Shown here one piece after another: positions 36,520 to 47,291 of a stretch of DNA of 64,000 nucleotides (within the stretch, counting starts at the first letter, position 1; every line of letters begins with the position of its first letter). The notes below the pieces were generated by a model. It had not been told where the DNA came from, ran no database searches, and saw only the letters and a program-made list of their open reading frames with translations. The stretch is from Pseudopyrenochaeta lycopersici (lineage: Eukaryota; Ascomycota; Dothideomycetes; Pleosporales; Pseudopyrenochaetaceae). The stretch is from contig NHZP01000053.1 in assembly GCA_003313425.1 (NCBI GenBank), positions 186,001 to 250,000 on the forward strand, written 5' to 3'. The position numbers and the translations under genes are program-made.

Positions 36520-37376
36520 ATGTCACCTGTCGCCATAATCACCGGAGGAGGTTGGTGGAAACTAGTCTAAGGCTGAAAATGTATATTTGCTTACACAATT
36601 CAGCCTCGGGAATGGGGTTGGCAGTCGCAAAATCTTTAGCACAGAGAGGATGGCACGTTCATGTAGCCGACCTGAATGAAGATGCTGCGAGTTTGGTCGC
36701 GTTTGAAATTCAAGGCTCATACTCCGTTACAAATGTTGCTGATTATCAATCTCTACACGCTATGTTCGACAAGGTCTTCAGACAACATGGTAAAATCAAC
36801 TTCGTTTTCGCCAATGCCGGAGTGGGGGAAAGAGCCGACTTCTATGCGCCTCTCAGTGATGAGCAAATTCGGTCTCCACCTGCAGACCTCGACAAGCTCA
36901 TCAACATCGACCTCAACTCTATGATCAATACGAGCTACCTAGCTAAGCACTACATGACCAAAAATGATCGAAAAGGGGAAGCATGTCTGGTACTCAATGC
37001 AAGCATTGCCGGCGTCTACCCCGTTCCATTCTGTCCGATCTACACAGCTGCAAAGCATGGAGTCGTTGGCCTTACACGCGCCATTTCCGACATCTTCTAC
37101 AATGAGTACGGCATCAGAGTGAATTCTCTCTGTCCTGGAAATGTGCGCACGAATCTGTTCGAATCAAAAGAGTGGGCTGTTTTTGACAAGCAGGAATGGA
37201 TTGAGGTGACTCAGATAGTGAAAATTGTAGAGCTAATGCTCTTCGATGAGTCATTGCAAGGCGCCATTATTGAAGCTGCTCCTAAGGACCATTATATCAT
37301 TGAGACGCCTGCCTACAAGAACGAGAATGTTAGGCTTACGCTTGAGCACCCAGGCGTTAAGAGCCTTGGGAAATGA
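36520..37376 (+). CDS. Classical short-chain dehydrogenase/reductase 2
   Basis: Two exons, 36520-36550 and 36604-37376, give 267 aa. The short first exon supplies MSPVAIITGG and joins to ASGMGLAVAKSL, making the TGGASGMG cofactor motif; an Asp after the second strand (HVADLN) points to NAD(H). NAGVG, LNASIAGVYPVP and YTAAKHGVVGLTRA (Tyr-x3-Lys) are intact, and the 15-hydroxyprostaglandin-dehydrogenase-like CPGNVRTNL follows. This subgroup oxidises secondary alcohols to ketones, a fitting step before the Baeyer-Villiger enzyme encoded next. Confidence 0.9.
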
Positions 37377-38231
37377 TACTAGTTCTCATTAGTATACGAC
37401 AATCTCTTGACCTAAAATTTAGTATTTTGTACAAGAATCTCTAAATCCCAGGGAATTATTTTGACATCATATTATCTTCAATCCTTTCGACCGTGGTATT
37501 CTAATTACTTGTATCTACTACTTTAGCAGTCAATTTCTGCACCAACTCTAGTGGAGATTATGAAATAGATTATGAAAATAAATATAGGCCGATAAATGCA
37601 TAAATTCTATTGACCATGGATGCCTAAGATGTGCGCACAACTAGCATGAGTACACCAGTTCATGTCATATATAGGCCACGAAGTTACTTATCCTTGATCT
37701 TGAGACACAGCTATCTTAAGAGAAAGAAAATAAGTTATAGTATGCTAAGAACTCAATACTTGTACACATATACGTATACATATACAGCCCTCAAGAGTTC
37801 TTACTTGTTTAATTGTAAAGTTAAGTGAAATTCTACTATACATAATAGCTTAAATTTTGGATCTTGGTGGCGCAAGTTCCATTTCTAGCGGAAATCCAAT
37901 TCCAACTCTAGGAAGTCGATTGCATCGCTTGTAACACGATTGTGGAGCAACATATGCAGCTACACTTAATCCCTGTAAAATAATGATATCTGAAGGTGTC
38001 AAAGCCCGAAATCAGGTAGAGTCACGGACCACCTTGAAGTAGTCGGGTGAACCCCGCAGTAGGCAGTTGCAACGGACATGAGTCATGCATTATTAACTGC
38101 ATTTCTCTTCGATTGGCCCATACCTACCAAAGTTTAGTTTTGGAGATATATCAGTCAATTGGGTGCAGATTCAGGATGCTTCTTTCAATTTCGGCCTTTG
38201 AACCTTTATCCGATCCACATTATCAGCACGA
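37377..38231. other. AT-rich intergenic region
   Basis: No gene recognised; one 65-codon frame (37631-37828) is low-complexity and not called. The last 160 bases are the monooxygenase promoter with a perfect motif. Confidence 0.55.
38077..38087. promoter_or_regulatory. Cluster motif CATGAGTCATG
   Basis: Perfect palindrome 145 bases upstream of the Baeyer-Villiger monooxygenase ATG. Confidence 0.72.
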
Positions 38232-40185
38232 ATGTCTGCAAAAGTAGATGCTATCATTATTGGTGCTGGCCCATCGGGCATAGCAATGGCACACAAGCTG
38301 AAGCAGAAACTGAAGTTTGAAGACTTTACAGTGAGTCAGCCGAAGATACCTATGTGTCACATGCCCTAAGTCAATTCTAGGTCTACGAGAAGCTTAGTGG
38401 TCCAGGAGGTACCTGGAGAGTAAATGTGTACCCTGGATGGTAATCTTTCACCATCCAAGCTCGTGGTACATACTAATTCTTCCAGTGGTTGCGATATTCC
38501 TACGCATCTGTATTCTTTCAGCTTCAACCTTAACCCAGGATGGTCGAAGGAGTTATGCGAACGGCAGGAAATCCTAGACTGTAAGGTTCTGAGCCCTCTA
38601 ATGGCTTTAGCTACTGAACTTTATAGATATGGAATCAACTGTGGACAAGTTTGATCTCCGGAAACATATGATTTTTAACACGTCGTGCCGGGGCGCTAAT
38701 TGGATTCCTGCAGAAAACAAGTGGGAGGTTCAATTGTTCGATGAATCTACTAAACAAAGTTTCACGCGAAAAGCCTCCATCCTTATATCTGCTCTTGGAA
38801 GTATAGCTGAGCCAAGGAAGCCCAATTTCCGAGGTATTGAGAAGTTCCAAGGCCATGTCTTCCACACGGCACGCTGGAACTTGGACTACGATTATCGAGA
38901 CAAGAGAATGGTACTGATAGGGAATGGTTGTAGCGCAGCTCAAGTTGTTCCCAGTGTGGTTAAGCATGTCAAATACCTCAAGCAGTAAGCGTTTCAGTAG
39001 CTGCGCCAGCCAGCGTGCAAAATGATCAATGCTAAGACGTTCATAGATTCGCTCGATCTCCTCAATGGTACCACGAACGACCGAACCATGAATTCACGGC
39101 TTTTCAGTTATTTTGCTTCAAATATCTACCCTTATGGCAACGCGTCCATCGGTACAATATTTTCCGAACAAGCGATGCACTTGTTCACACATATGGCGCT
39201 GGAGAAGATTCCAAAAGGATTCGTGAAGCAACCGAAGAGGGTGCCAAGCGGTATATATATGCAACAGCGCCGAAAAAATATCACAAAATCCTTGTTCCCG
39301 ATTTCCCCCTAGGCAAGTGTTCTCATGTTCTTCCCTAGCTGTTTGCTGACTTTCAGCACAGGTTGCAAACGACGAATTTTTGACCCCGGCTATCTCCAAG
39401 CTCTACATTCTCCAAATATGACACTAGCTCCCGAAGGCATATCCGAGATTGATGCTACTGGAATTACAAGTGAATCAGGGGTTCGGGAAGAATTCGACGT
39501 GATTGTGCTGGCGACAGGATTTGAAGTCACTGACTTTCTTGGACCACTCAAGATCACTGGAAAAGACGGTGTCGATTTGCATCGACAATGGAAAGAGAAT
39601 GTTGGAGCGCAGGCATACCTTGGAATGCATGTTCATAACTTCCCCAACTTCGCAATGATGTGGGTCAACACCTTGCATGTTTGCGAAAGTTTATCTAACA
39701 AGTCCTCTAGGTTCGGCCCGAATACATTTCCAGCTCACAATTCTGTCATCTACGCATCTGAGGTACAAGTGGACTATCTTGCTAAAACACTTTTTCAGCC
39801 ATTGTTGGATGGGGCTGCCCAGACTGTGGAGGTTAAGCAGCAAGCCGAAGACGACTTTGTAAGAAGTATCGATAAGAAATTGAATGGTACTGTATTCCAG
39901 GCAGGGTGTTCTAATTGGTACATCAATTCAGAAGGTCGGAACTCAGCATCATGGCCTGGTTACGCCGCACACTTCTGGTACCAAACCCTTTTTCCTCAAT
40001 GGAAAGACTTCGAATTCCAGGGTGGTAGTAGCTTTTGGGGGTTGCGACGTGGGTATCGTGTCTTATTGGACGTACTACGCTCGAAAATAGCATTTCTGTG
40101 CTGTTTAGCGGCATTTGGAGTCTGGTTCAAAGACAGTAATGTTGCTTTGAAGGCGCAAAACCTCATTGAAGCAAATGTACTTTGA
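38232..40185 (+). CDS. Baeyer-Villiger flavin monooxygenase
   Basis: Six exons, 38232-38330, 38381-38439, 38486-38580, 38627-38984, 39047-39312 and 39362-40185, give 566 aa. It has the FAD motif IIIGAGPSGIA, the Baeyer-Villiger fingerprint FQGHVFHTARW and the second nucleotide motif GNGCSAAQ. In the middle exon the correct frame reads ARSPQWYHERPN...YIYATAPKKYHKILVPDF and joins CKRRIFDPGYL through a GC-AG intron (G|GCAAGT, branch TGCTGAC). The competing frame gives no family match. The enzyme inserts oxygen next to a ketone with NADPH and O2, producing an ester or lactone. The C-terminus has a hydrophobic stretch (KIAFLCCLAAFGVWF) that may attach it to a membrane. It is the chemically most telling member of the cluster. 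Confidence 0.93.
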
Positions 40186-41263
40186 TCGACAGCTCATTTG
40201 AGCCTAGGCATAGTGGTCTGGGTTTTAGTTAGATCGTACAACATAGAACCGATCATAGAACAAGATAACTATCGAGAATTTAAGCATGGACACTGAAAAC
40301 TCTAAAAGTACCTAAAACAGTTGACTATTACAAGAATATTTCTATCGCTCGCACATTGCTCATAAGTATCAGCATATTTGCCTTGTGTTCTACCTAAAAT
40401 AGTACTGTTCAGAGGCAAGTAATAGTCTATAAGTAGATAAATAGACAAGCTTTAAAAATAAAAGAGACATACTAAAAAGACCCAGTAGATAGTCTTCATT
40501 TTTAGCGTACTTAAGAGAAGTAATTAAAGACTCTGCAATTATCTAGGGTTACTTAGGTATAATTGTAAAAGCTTATGTTTAGTAACTGCATAGCCTATTT
40601 TATCTAGGCTAGTAGCGCAGCTTTTATTAAATTCATAAGCTAAAATGACTTCTATCATATTTTATAGCGAAATGCATTATGATAATTAATAGAGTGTTCC
40701 TGTTAGGATTTAGGTCTGCGCCCACCAAGCCATGCAACCAAAAAGGTACGGGCAATCCGCAATAGCTGATCTCGTGCATAAAATAGTTTCCATAGCTCTT
40801 CAAGCTTCCGCAGCATAGCCTGCAGGTTTGCCTGGAGCGTTGTTTCACAGGACTAGCTATTGTCAACCTCGGAGGGCCTGACAGGACTCTCAAACTGTAC
40901 ATGAAAGATTAGGAATATTTTCATTATTACCATATTTTTATTTATACCAGAGCAATTACAAGTACATGAAGTAGAAAAGTACTCCGTACCTACATCGAAC
41001 AAGGACAGAAGTGCGTGACTTACACAAATTACATTGAGAAGCCAATCCGTATGCAGGTCGAAATTATTAAGCAGCCCTTGATATCTTGATCTCTGGGTCA
41101 TGACTCATTCCCATTCATCTCAGATTCGCGATATGATCACCTGTACTACAAATACTAGAGGTCACGTTGGTTATGTATGCCTTGTAGAGGTATCTTAAAC
41201 ACGATACGTTCAGTATCAAATCTATTATGAACAAGCCCTTTCCGTCCACAGTTAACAGACGCA
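40186..41263. other. AT-rich intergenic region
   Basis: Short minus-strand frames (40633-41101) have no recognisable domain. The right end contains a cluster motif at 41099. Confidence 0.55.
41099..41108. promoter_or_regulatory. Cluster motif CATGACTCAT
   Basis: Ten of eleven bases of the palindrome, 156 bases upstream of the unknown gene at 41264, which supports that gene being real and part of the regulon. Confidence 0.6.
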
Positions 41264-42191
41264 ATGGCAGCTGCGCAACCCGGTCAAGAAGTTTGTGACA
41301 ATTGCAAAATAGAAAATACAAAAGTACGGGCAATCCCGATCCCTATAATGAAAGGATCCAAATATTCTGACATATTTGATGAAATAGTGTGCAAAAAACT
41401 CAAATCCATGTCGGAGGTGGATCAGAACAATTCTTCCGTGGCGAACTCTTGGGTTAGTGATTGTGATTCTAGGGATACCGAGGATTGCGTATACTGGATA
41501 TATATGACCAGAGTTACTGACTTCTGGAATCAGGTCACAAAGTTTCGGACGTGCACCAATTGTTCATGTGACAGACAGTGACTGGGCTAAGGGCCTCGAT
41601 GAAGCCAACACCTCGGCTCGGAAGTTTGATGACACCATCGAATATATCCGATACTCACTCAATCTTCCGCTCGAAAGAAATTTAGCAACACTAGGTAGTG
41701 GGAAAACTGCTGTTCAGCAGATCAATGGTCGTAGCTTCTTGTTCTCACCTGGAGATCAGCGAGTCTGGCATGGACGGGCAAGAGCGTGGGTACAACGAAT
41801 GGCCTATGCCACATCTGAGGATATTGATTCCGAATCAGTATCCTCTGTATCGGACACTGCAACTAGTCCTCAGGCGGACCTTGTGGAGGCATTAATTGGG
41901 CACGGGATATTTCGAGACAATGATCTGAGTCTGTCAGCTATTGGGCGTGGTTCAGACATCGAAACAGGCGACTTACCCAATGCCTCATCACACCCTGCTA
42001 GCCCTGCCCATGGACGTGATGCGCCAGACTCAGTGATTGGAAGTCCCGAAGTTGAGATATCAGAAGCGGAAATGATTGTGTATGAAGAGAGTGAGAAGCG
42101 TCATCGAAAGGCCATAGAGAAAACCCTTGATTTCGAATACTTTGACTGGTATAGCAGGACAACGCGTACCCAAAGTCGAATCCAGGGCTAG
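41264..42191 (+). CDS. Unknown protein, possible cluster member
   Basis: Two open frames overlap around 41570. A model with exons 41264-41452 and 41514-42191 (61 nt intron, donor GTTAGT) closes in frame at 288 aa and extends the second frame upstream through SGIRSQSFGRAPIVHVTDSD. The N-terminus has CDNCK, which is not a Zn2Cys6 domain. The middle is Ser/Asp/Glu-rich and looks disordered, and the C-terminus is charged and probably helical (EESEKRHRKAIEKTLDFEYF). No signal peptide, membrane segment or known domain was seen. The acceptor is weak, so the exact junction is uncertain. Confidence 0.45.
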
Positions 42192-42358
42192 AGCCGCAAT
42201 GAGTGAGTTACGTTATCATCAATTCATGTCAGAAGTTTCCGATATGGTCAATCGTACATGTCATTGTCAGTAATCAACTAGAGCTCATCTACAAACTTGA
42301 AAAGACACAATAGACCCATGATCTCATGTAAGTTAGCCTTGCAGAAGCACTACATTGA

Positions 42359-43459
42359 CTAAGAAGCTCTAAGAGCCAGATATTCTTTACTGAATGGATA
42401 ATCCGTATACCCTTTTGCGTTCATCGGTGTATAAAATGTGCTTCTGTCATAATCGTTTAATTCCAAGTGTGCCTGAATGCGGAACGGAAGATCCGGCGTG
42501 GAAATGAAATATCTACCAAACAGCACTACTACGTTCTTATCGCTGCGCTCCTCATCTACAAGTCGTTTGGCTGAGTCCGGTCGGTATCCACCGGCGATGA
42601 ATAAGGGGCCATGCCAGAGTTTCGTCGCAAAATCAAGCTTATCGTAGATTTCAACGTCCGCGCTCCCAGCGATACGTGACTCCACAAGATGCAGATAAGC
42701 GAGGTTGAATTCATCAAGTTTCTTCACAACATCTTCGAATTGAGGGATGGGATCTACCATTCTCATCCCATTGAAGGTACTCCATGGACTGAACCGGATA
42801 GCAGTCCGATCAGCGCCGATGGCCCCAGCAACAGCTGTGACTGCTTCTAGCGCGAAACGGGATCTGTTCTCGATACTTCCGCCATACCGGTCATCCCTTT
42901 GGTTGCAAGTATCTTGAAGAAACTGGTCGATCAAATAGCCGTTGGCACCATGCAGCTCAACCCCATCGAAGCCCGCCTCGATTGCGTTTTTCGCAGCATG
43001 AACGTAGTCTTGAATGGTGGCTTGGATCTGATCCAGTGACAGAGGGACCGGGACAGCATGGTCGGGGTCAGCTCGGATATTGCTTGAGCTTGTGATTGTA
43101 ATCTTTTCTTTCTCGGCAACATCTATCTCTGCTGTGCGACCGAGTGCCCAGAGCTGGCAGAAGATGAAACTGCCTTTTGAGTGTACGGCGTCTGTTACTT
43201 TACGCCAGGCGGCAATCTGTTTATCATTGTAGATACCAGGTACATTCGCAAATCCGCCTTGCGCTTTGGATATGAATGTTCCCTCAGATATCAGCAACGT
43301 CCCTGGAAAAGAAGCTCGTTGTCCGTAGTACTCAGCAACCATTGGGAGTGGCGTATGATCGTCCGCAGCGCGAAATCGTGTAAGTGGGCACATTCCAATT
43401 CTATGATTGAGTTTAAGTCTCCCTACAGTTAGGGGCTCGAACAATCTGGTTTCGGCCAT
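42359..43459 (-). CDS. Old yellow enzyme-type ene-reductase
   Basis: Intronless, 366 aa from the ATG at 43459. It starts with the family's LFEPLTVGRLKLNHRI and has MCPLTRFRA, the substrate-binding His-Asn pair and tyrosine in VELHGANGYLIDQFLQD, RYGGSIENRSRF, and the FMN phosphate-binding GGYR and GRYFISTPDLP. Such flavoproteins reduce the double bond of alpha,beta-unsaturated ketones or aldehydes with NADPH; 12-oxophytodienoate reductase and several alkaloid enzymes belong here. An in-frame upstream ATG at 43555 would add 32 Ser/Arg-rich residues without acidic ones, resembling a mitochondrial presequence. In the cluster it could prepare a saturated ketone for Baeyer-Villiger oxidation. Confidence 0.93.
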   Translation of the reverse strand: MAETRLFEPLTVGRLKLNHRIGMCPLTRFRAADDHTPLPMVAEYYGQRASFPGTLLISEGTFISKAQGGFANVPGIYNDKQIAAWRKVTDAVHSKGSFIFCQLWALGRTAEIDVAEKEKITITSSSNIRADPDHAVPVPLSLDQIQATIQDYVHAAKNAIEAGFDGVELHGANGYLIDQFLQDTCNQRDDRYGGSIENRSRFALEAVTAVAGAIGADRTAIRFSPWSTFNGMRMVDPIPQFEDVVKKLDEFNLAYLHLVESRIAGSADVEIYDKLDFATKLWHGPLFIAGGYRPDSAKRLVDEERSDKNVVVLFGRYFISTPDLPFRIQAHLELNDYDRSTFYTPMNAKGYTDYPFSKEYLALRAS

Positions 43460-43652
43460 GGCGGTGAATATGTTTCGTTTGCTAGTGCTTGAGGTAGCGC
43501 TGTAGAAGAGAGAATATGTCCGCAAAGAAATCCTGGAATGCTTAAAATATAGCAAGCAAAAGCTAACAAGGCTTTGCTAGCCACAAGTGCTCAATTAATA
43601 ATCCGATATCAATCACGAACTTCAAAAAAAATCTGCGAAAAGGCAAAACTGT

Positions 43653-43663
43653 CATGAGTCATG
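43653..43663. promoter_or_regulatory. Cluster motif CATGAGTCATG
   Basis: Perfect palindrome, 194 bases upstream of the old yellow enzyme ATG at 43459 and 98 bases from the alternative ATG at 43555. Confidence 0.72.
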
Positions 43664-44535
43664 TAACCTTCCTTGGAAAGGGGGCTCAACTGATTTCAGG
43701 ATCGCCTTTGAAGCTTTCTGTAGCGGTATTACTAAGCAGGTGGCGCTCTCAAGTCAAGGCACCCCACCAACTTTGCGCAACGCGTTAATTTTAATCAGTC
43801 ACGGCATTACCAATCTTACTATCGCGATGTCAGTTCTTAATCACGACCAAATTCAGACTAGCATAGTTGCAAAGTTGGTGCGGTGCACGACTCGCCTGTG
43901 GTTGATGCATGTGATTCATGGTGTTTGATGAAGCCCGCATTGGAGAGTTTGCACCACTTGGCGCGGTGAATATTGTCACGTCAATGTATAGTATCCCGGC
44001 CAACCTGGAAATTCAAACTCCCTCGATACAATGCGAAATTGTCAGTACCATGTCCGTCGCACTCTATACACGCGCCGGGACAATGCAGACGGAGGCTATC
44101 GCCCAGAGTTCGCGAACCCGCTCTGCCCCGAGGCGCCGGTGACCCACCGTCACCAGGGCAGCTGTCATGTCAGGCAACTCGCAGTTCAAGAACCAATATT
44201 AGGGATGACTTTGTCATACCCAGAGAATGGTGGTCAGGAGCCACTGCTCGTCCACATCCATCAATGATCTGATTGGTGTCGCGGAGTGTGGGATGGGCGC
44301 GTCGATTGTTTGGCCTACGCGCCTCCAACCCCAGAGCAAGTAGTCAGTATTGCCTTCCAAGGCTGGTACCTAGCCGCTGAATTCCGATATAGGACAATTA
44401 TCTCCATTAATCTTGTTCCCTTCGAACGGAAATATCTCCTCTTATCTAACCCTCCTGCTGTTCCCATACTTCTTAGTCCGTCTGTCTATGAACTTTACAT
44501 GTATTCTATCTCAAGTCTAAGCGTTATTCACGAAA
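43664..44535. other. Intergenic between divergent genes
   Basis: Overlapping frames around 43918-44272 are in a more GC-rich stretch but show no domain. A motif variant GTGATTCATG (43911-43920) and CACGTCA (43978-43984) may serve the alcohol dehydrogenase. Confidence 0.5.
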
Positions 44536-45974
44536 ATGGGTTCGGTAGAAGTTCAAATGATGCAGGCTGCTCAATACAACAAGGTGACTATTCTTTTGGC
44601 AGATTGCGACTGTCCATAAGAATCAAGGCTGACAGTCACTTCTGTAGCTCACAAACAGAATTGAAGTCACCCGAATTCCCGTGCCAGCCTGTGGTGACAA
44701 TGATATTCTCATTAAGACAAAATGTGCATCGTTGTGTCATTCCGATCTGGTATGTTTTCCTTTTCATCAAAAATTCATGATGGCATATGACTGACGCTAC
44801 ACGAACTTTCAGATGCTCTTCTGGGGCCACACCGCAGAAGAACCTCCCACTGATACGATAACTATCGGTCACGAGAACACTGGATTCGTCGTTGCTATGG
44901 GTAAAAATGTAAAAAACTTCAAAATTGGCGACCCGGTGGGTTGCTTAGGTTGCAGCTATGCTTGCTGTAAGTCAATCCCATACCATGCGTGTGAGATACC
45001 ATGCTGAGCTCAACAGACGAGTGCGAGGGCTGTCAGGTACATAATCTCTGGTGCGAAAAGGGTACCGGAAGGTTGCACGGGTTCACCTGCCCAGGTCACT
45101 TTGCTGAGTATTCAGTTTCAGACAGCCGCAACGCCATGATCCTTCCGAAAGGCATGGATATGGTATCTGCGGCACCACTTTTCTGCGCCGGCATCACGTG
45201 TGAGTCTCAGAATACCTGAAACCATGCTCGAAGTTCACTATGACAGTCGTTCTCCTCTTGAAAAGTCCTTATGTTGATTGAGATACAGCATACCATGCGA
45301 TCAAGGGTTGCAATCTGCAACCTGGCCAGTGGATCGCCATTGTGGGGTGTGGTGGCCTTGGCCATCTTGGTGAGTCAACTTGAGCGCTTCCATACTTACA
45401 CGGACTAATATCATTGATACAGCGGTTCAATACGCAAAGGCTATGGGCTTAAAAGTTATTGGCATGGATATCTCAGATTCCCAGCTGCAGACAGTGAAGG
45501 AACTCGGTGCTGACATTGTCATCAACACGAAGAACGAGCCCGACTTCGAAACTAAGGCCCGGAAGGTCACAAATGGCGGTTGCCACGCAGCTGCTGTCTT
45601 TAGCGCTTCGAACATTGCATACGAGAGCGCTCCGAAAACCTTAAGGTACGTCCGCCTTCTAGTGGGGTAGGTGCTATTAGGAAGTTGGAACCTAAGGCTA
45701 ATTTACATGTAGAATCAATGGCATCCTGATGGTCGCAGGCATCACTAAGAAACCCCTGTCCGTTAACCCTTTAGATATCTTACTCGGCAAATATCGCATT
45801 GCTGGAAAGAGCAGTGGGATACCGCAAAATATGCCAGAGGCAATCGAATTCAGCCATAAACACAACATCAAATCACACATCACTACATTCAATAGTATTG
45901 AAGATATTCACAAGATAGTTGATTTGATGAATTCAGGTCAGACGGCTGGGCGCTTTGGAATTGTATTTGAATAG
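44536..45974 (+). CDS. Zinc-dependent alcohol dehydrogenase 1
   Basis: Seven exons, 44536-44583, 44648-44749, 44813-44966, 45017-45199, 45289-45369, 45423-45645 and 45713-45974, give 350 aa. The catalytic zinc cysteine is in CASLCHSDL and the GHE motif in TIGHENTGFV. The structural zinc cysteines cluster in CSYACYECEGCQVHNLWC, assembled only after splicing, and the NAD-binding turn is VGCGGLGHLAVQYAK. It belongs to the tetrameric ADH1-like medium-chain dehydrogenases and interconverts an alcohol with an aldehyde or ketone. The overlapping 164-codon plus-strand frame starting at 44286 is a shadow. It is divergent from the old yellow enzyme gene. Confidence 0.9.
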
Positions 45975-47291
45975 GAACGGTTGATAACTAACTCGGGAAA
46001 TAAGATATCAAATAGAACACTAACTTATCCTATTCTTCTTTTATTACAGATTTTGTAAACCATAAAGCTACATCTAGCTCTATCTTTGACACTACGTAGA
46101 TATTGTATGAGAAATTCAAAACTTCTAAGATAGAGTAGTCCGATGAAAAACCTATCTGGTTTGCTAATATTATACCAGATTTACTCGACTTACCGCCCTA
46201 GTCAAACAAAAACGTTGGTAGATACTAACAAATTCTAATGACCTTGCCAATTTCGTAGTATTACAGGCTACACATTATGTAATATTCTCTGTGTAGCGAT
46301 AGTAGTAGATTCTACTATCGAGTTTGTTCAATCAGACTATGAATTCCTACTTTAGAGTTCAACTGTTAGATTATAAATAACTATAGTTTAGCGTGCCTTA
46401 CTAGCAATTTGGTGATACCAGTCTAAAAATTTAAGATATTCGTATGGAACCAAATACTAAAACATATTGCATCAACAACTGTAAAAGTTAACAGCTAAAG
46501 GGGATTTTAAGAGATTCGGGAAAAAGCTAAAAGGCTGGGTACACACGTTGATAATATAATAAGAACTAGCTGCTTATTAATCTAATACAAGTCTAGTTAA
46601 AAAATTTAGGCTTTTTAGGCTTACTGGAGTTAAATGGCTAAGTTCTGATTTTATAAATATTGATGTTATAGTAAATATTTTGCATACATAGAGGTATATC
46701 ATTTTACTTACTACTAGCACAAACCTTTCAATAAAAAAAGGTTCTATTAGATATCCATATTTCTATACGTTACGTATTGAACTGTTGATGTTTGATGCTC
46801 TACAGATAAAGCCGACTCTCCAGGTCTTGGCCATCCCGCAACTGCGTAATTGCATGTGCATGGCGTCCCTCGGCTATTCGAGAGGTGCATACTATAGTAC
46901 AGACCATGGCCCGCCTGCCTGGAAATGAGGATGACTTAACCCTTTTCGTGGGTCGTCCTTGTGTCGCATGACTACAACAAGCGTTTTGGCTCTTAGTCAT
47001 GCCTAATCATGCATCTGTCCAAACTACGAAAAGCCAAGTCTCGAGATTCTCAACTCTCATTCTGGGGTGACGCCTGTGGGGGAATTGCGGGGTACCTCCG
47101 CCGGTATGCTGCTTATACAAGGCTGATTGGATCGCACTTCAAACTATTCACTCAGGTTTCTAGTACATTAATTCGACGCTGCGGACAACTATTCCTCGAG
47201 AAAATCCTCAGCAATAACTGGAAATTCAATATCCACCCTCTAGTTCGTGGGTATTATTTTGTACGTGCAGCAAGGTTACACCACCACAGGA
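45975..47291. other. AT-rich, RIP-like intergenic stretch
   Basis: From about 46000 to 46750 the sequence is TA-rich and shows no coding potential, consistent with an old mutated repeat inside the cluster. The last 300 bases are promoter sequence. The frame at 47009-47350 overlaps the start of the transporter gene in another frame and is not called. Confidence 0.5.
46992..47001. promoter_or_regulatory. Motif variant CTTAGTCATG
   Basis: Reverse complement is CATGACTAAG, sharing CATGACTAA with the site upstream of the metallo-hydrolase (54064). It is about 290 bases upstream of sugar transporter 3. Confidence 0.45.

Noticed and set aside
39022..39312. Separate open frame inside the Baeyer-Villiger gene
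   Set aside because: Another frame of the same exon carries the conserved family sequence and joins both neighbours in phase.
44286..44780. Open plus-strand frame of 164 codons
   Set aside because: It overlaps the first two exons of alcohol dehydrogenase 1 in another frame and has no domain; the spliced dehydrogenase model explains the region.
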